Assembly (NCBI GenBank): GCA_028282905.1
Contig: JANQGW010000085.1
Span: 1 to 44,906 of the forward strand
DNA from: Sedimentisphaerales bacterium
GTDB lineage: Bacteria; Planctomycetota; Phycisphaerae; Sedimentisphaerales; Anaerohalosphaeraceae
DNA length: 44,906 bases
Direction of reading: 5' to 3'
How positions within the stretch are numbered: the stretch's first letter is position 1; the number at the start of each line of letters is the position of its first letter. A model generated the notes under the pieces. That model was not told where the DNA came from. It was given only the letters and a program-made list of their open reading frames with translations, and searched no databases. This document shows, in pieces, positions 43,519 through 44,906 of this stretch. A program made the translations under genes and the position numbers.

Positions 43519-44280
43519 ATGGATGAAAATATAGCTATCTCGCTATCTAAAGAACAAAGAGATTTGCTCTTAAAATTTGAACCGTATTTTGCTAATCATG
43601 AACTGTTCCGGTTGATTTCTATTGCCGTCAAAAAAGGCAAAAGCTATGAAATCTTTTTTACAGAAGAGCAGATTAACGAGTTTTTAGAGCAGATGGCAGG
43701 ACTGTGCAATAATGAAGCAGATGAAGAGACTCAATATAAGTTAGATGACATATACGACTATTTTGAACAGTATTCTGATACTTTCGATGATGGCTCTTCT
43801 GAGCATTCAAGCAATACAGGGGCAGTTTTCATTTTGAAGGTTGTCTTGGCCGGCTCCAAGAAAATATGGAGAAAGATTGCTATCCGAGAAGGACAAACTC
43901 TTCATAATCTGCATGATATGATTTTTCATGCTTTTGACAGATATGATGAACATATGTATTCCTTCTTTTTTCCGTATTCAATACAAAAGAAGCTTAATGT
44001 TCGCAAGATACATCAGTCATCTGAAGAATATACCCATCCTTATGTCTGTGAAGATCCGGGGCCATTTAGCAGTGAAGGGAAGGATGCATCAAAAACAAAA
44101 ATTGAATCGCTCAATTTAATTGAAGAGCAGCTCTTTTTCTATGTCTTTGATTTTGGGGATGAGTGGTGGCATGAAATCACGGTTGAAAAAACAAACGGAA
44201 AAGCTGACGATGGAAAATATCCTCGCGTCACGGTACGAAAGGGAGGTTCTCCCGAACAATATGATCATCCTGATGAGTAA
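43519..44280 (+). CDS. Plasmid pRiA4b ORF-3-like protein
   Basis: 253 residues from ATG 43519, with GAGG eight nt upstream. Residues about 1-95 are a helical, acidic N-terminal region. From about 96 the protein matches the pRiA4b ORF-3 family: VFILKVVLAGSKKIWRKIAI, LHNLHDMIFHAFDRYDEHMYSF and FFYVFDFGDEWWHEITVE. The W-x-H and FDFGD-x-W-x-H marks are complete. The family is widespread on plasmids and in genomes; its function is unknown. It follows the MazG-like gene and precedes a small hypothetical, probably an operon of horizontally acquired genes. Confidence 0.85.
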   Translation: MDENIAISLSKEQRDLLLKFEPYFANHELFRLISIAVKKGKSYEIFFTEEQINEFLEQMAGLCNNEADEETQYKLDDIYDYFEQYSDTFDDGSSEHSSNTGAVFILKVVLAGSKKIWRKIAIREGQTLHNLHDMIFHAFDRYDEHMYSFFFPYSIQKKLNVRKIHQSSEEYTHPYVCEDPGPFSSEGKDASKTKIESLNLIEEQLFFYVFDFGDEWWHEITVEKTNGKADDGKYPRVTVRKGGSPEQYDHPDE

Positions 44281-44317
44281 TAATCCGGTATAATAACTCA
44301 ATGAAATGGTGGGCAAT

Positions 44318-44689
44318 ATGGCGAAAGAACTTGATTCCGAATTATTCCTGTTAAACTTAGGTATCAGCCCTGAAACAATGTCATTGGACCAGTTATATAA
44401 GTTGCTGGCAATTGCATCTATTACTATTCCAGAGAATATAAAGACGGACTTTTTACGGAGCCAAGGAATATCCACTGTTCAAGCAGATGTATTGATAAAA
44501 GCAAATGTCGAGGAGCTTGCCTTGCAAGCTACCGTTCGTGTTATTCTTAAATATAAAGGCGATATGGTTAGGACTTCATTTGCTGCAAAGAACAAAATAA
44601 AACTTCGGCTACAGAAACTTTCTCGCCAATACTGTTTAGAAGAAGCATGTAAAATAATTATAAAATCGTCAAAAGTCTCTACTGACTAA
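44318..44689 (+). CDS. Hypothetical protein downstream of the pRiA4b ORF-3-like gene
   Basis: 123 residues from ATG 44318; the ATG at 44306 in the same frame is the alternative, and neither has a strong ribosome site. Mostly helical, soluble: LDSELFLLNLGISPETMSLD, YKLLAIASITIPENIKTDFL, EELALQATVRVILKYKGDMV, KLSRQYCLEEACKIIIKSS. I recognise no family. It lies 37 bp after the preceding stop, so it is likely co-transcribed. Confidence 0.55.
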   Translation: MAKELDSELFLLNLGISPETMSLDQLYKLLAIASITIPENIKTDFLRSQGISTVQADVLIKANVEELALQATVRVILKYKGDMVRTSFAAKNKIKLRLQKLSRQYCLEEACKIIIKSSKVSTD

Positions 44690-44739
44690 CTGTCCCATTT
44701 TGGTTGAAACGGTACGAAATGGCTTGAATCAAGAAAAAG

Positions 44740-44906
44740 CTACTCGGCGATTTCCTCTTCTTCGAGATCCTCACCTTCGGCCAGATTCACCGCCTCCAGC
44801 ATGGCGACAGCGCTGCTATCGTACAGTTCGGGGATCTCTTCATCGGGCACCTCGCCGCCGCCGTCTTCGGCCAATACCTGGCCCCCGCACAGCGTCAGTC
44901 CCATTA
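44740..44906 (-). CDS. Partial acidic, probably exported protein
   Basis: The frame is open from the right window edge to TAG at 44740-44742. It reads MGLTLCGGQVLAEDGGG, then EVPDEEIPELYDSSAVAMLE and AVNLAEGEDLEEEEIAE. The start of the visible part looks like the end of a signal peptide (LTLCGGQVLA-ED), so translation probably begins outside the window; the ATG at 44904 is possible but would lack most of the signal. The DNA here is clearly GC-richer than the preceding 8 kb, as in the core region. No family recognised; only the C-terminus is visible. Confidence 0.55.
   Translation of the reverse strand, partial: MGLTLCGGQVLAEDGGGEVPDEEIPELYDSSAVAMLEAVNLAEGEDLEEEEIAE

Noticed and set aside
1-44906. 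CRISPR arrays, tRNA or rRNA genes
   Set aside because: I looked for regularly spaced direct repeats, tRNA T-loop motifs and conserved rRNA segments while reading and saw none; a tRNAscan-SE/Infernal run would be decisive.

Overview
The window looks like chromosome from a Gram-negative, polysaccharide-degrading planctomycete, most likely of the class Phycisphaerae (Sedimentisphaerales-like). The evidence is indirect. Four large secreted proteins end in the same short EF-hand/dockerin-like tag. There is a PEP-CTERM sorting-signal protein and a DUF1559-like prepilin with an MDGH motif. An ECF sigma factor is coupled to a FecR/NPCBM anti-sigma-type protein, and there are tandem GH116 enzymes and a full TonB/ExbB/ExbD apparatus. 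Almost every gene from 0.2 to 36 kb lies on the minus strand, so transcription runs from right to left.

Region 1 (1-14.4 kb) is a carbohydrate locus. Read along the minus strand it begins with an ECF sigma factor and a translationally coupled FecR protein. It continues with two paralogous Ig + LamG + dockerin-tag proteins, a prepilin-like protein, two tandem GH116 glycosidases and a GH172 (DUF2961) lipoprotein. A broken IS5-family transposase abuts the 3' end of the last gene. Region 2 (14.4-19.6 kb) holds a YibE/F membrane protein, a secreted alkaline phosphatase and a PEP-CTERM protein, set among intergenic hairpins and terminators.

Region 3 (19.6-35.4 kb) is a TonB energisation and uptake locus. 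In minus-strand order it encodes a beta-helix/dockerin-tag surface protein, a TPR lipoprotein, a TonB-dependent receptor, a DUF3450 coiled-coil protein, a large ExbB, a second ExbB, two ExbDs, TonB, a TPR protein and two Sel1-repeat proteins. The large ExbB carries a C-terminal tandem CBS pair of MgtE type. This is the most unusual thing in the window: it suggests a proton channel for TonB that is gated by a cytoplasmic nucleotide or metal signal.

Region 4 (35.6-44.7 kb) is AT-rich accessory DNA. It contains small hypothetical genes in both orientations, a stand-alone response regulator and a pRiA4b ORF-3-like protein. It also holds a graveyard of gene fragments: an integrase-type transposase 5' end, an IS630 3' tail, a truncated SUMF1-domain gene meeting a truncated CheW-like gene tail to tail, and two unidentified remnants. 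A large secreted dockerin-tag protein here has lost its signal-peptide frame by a single-base change in a run of seven A/T. At 44.7 kb the base composition becomes GC-richer again, where a partial gene runs off the end.
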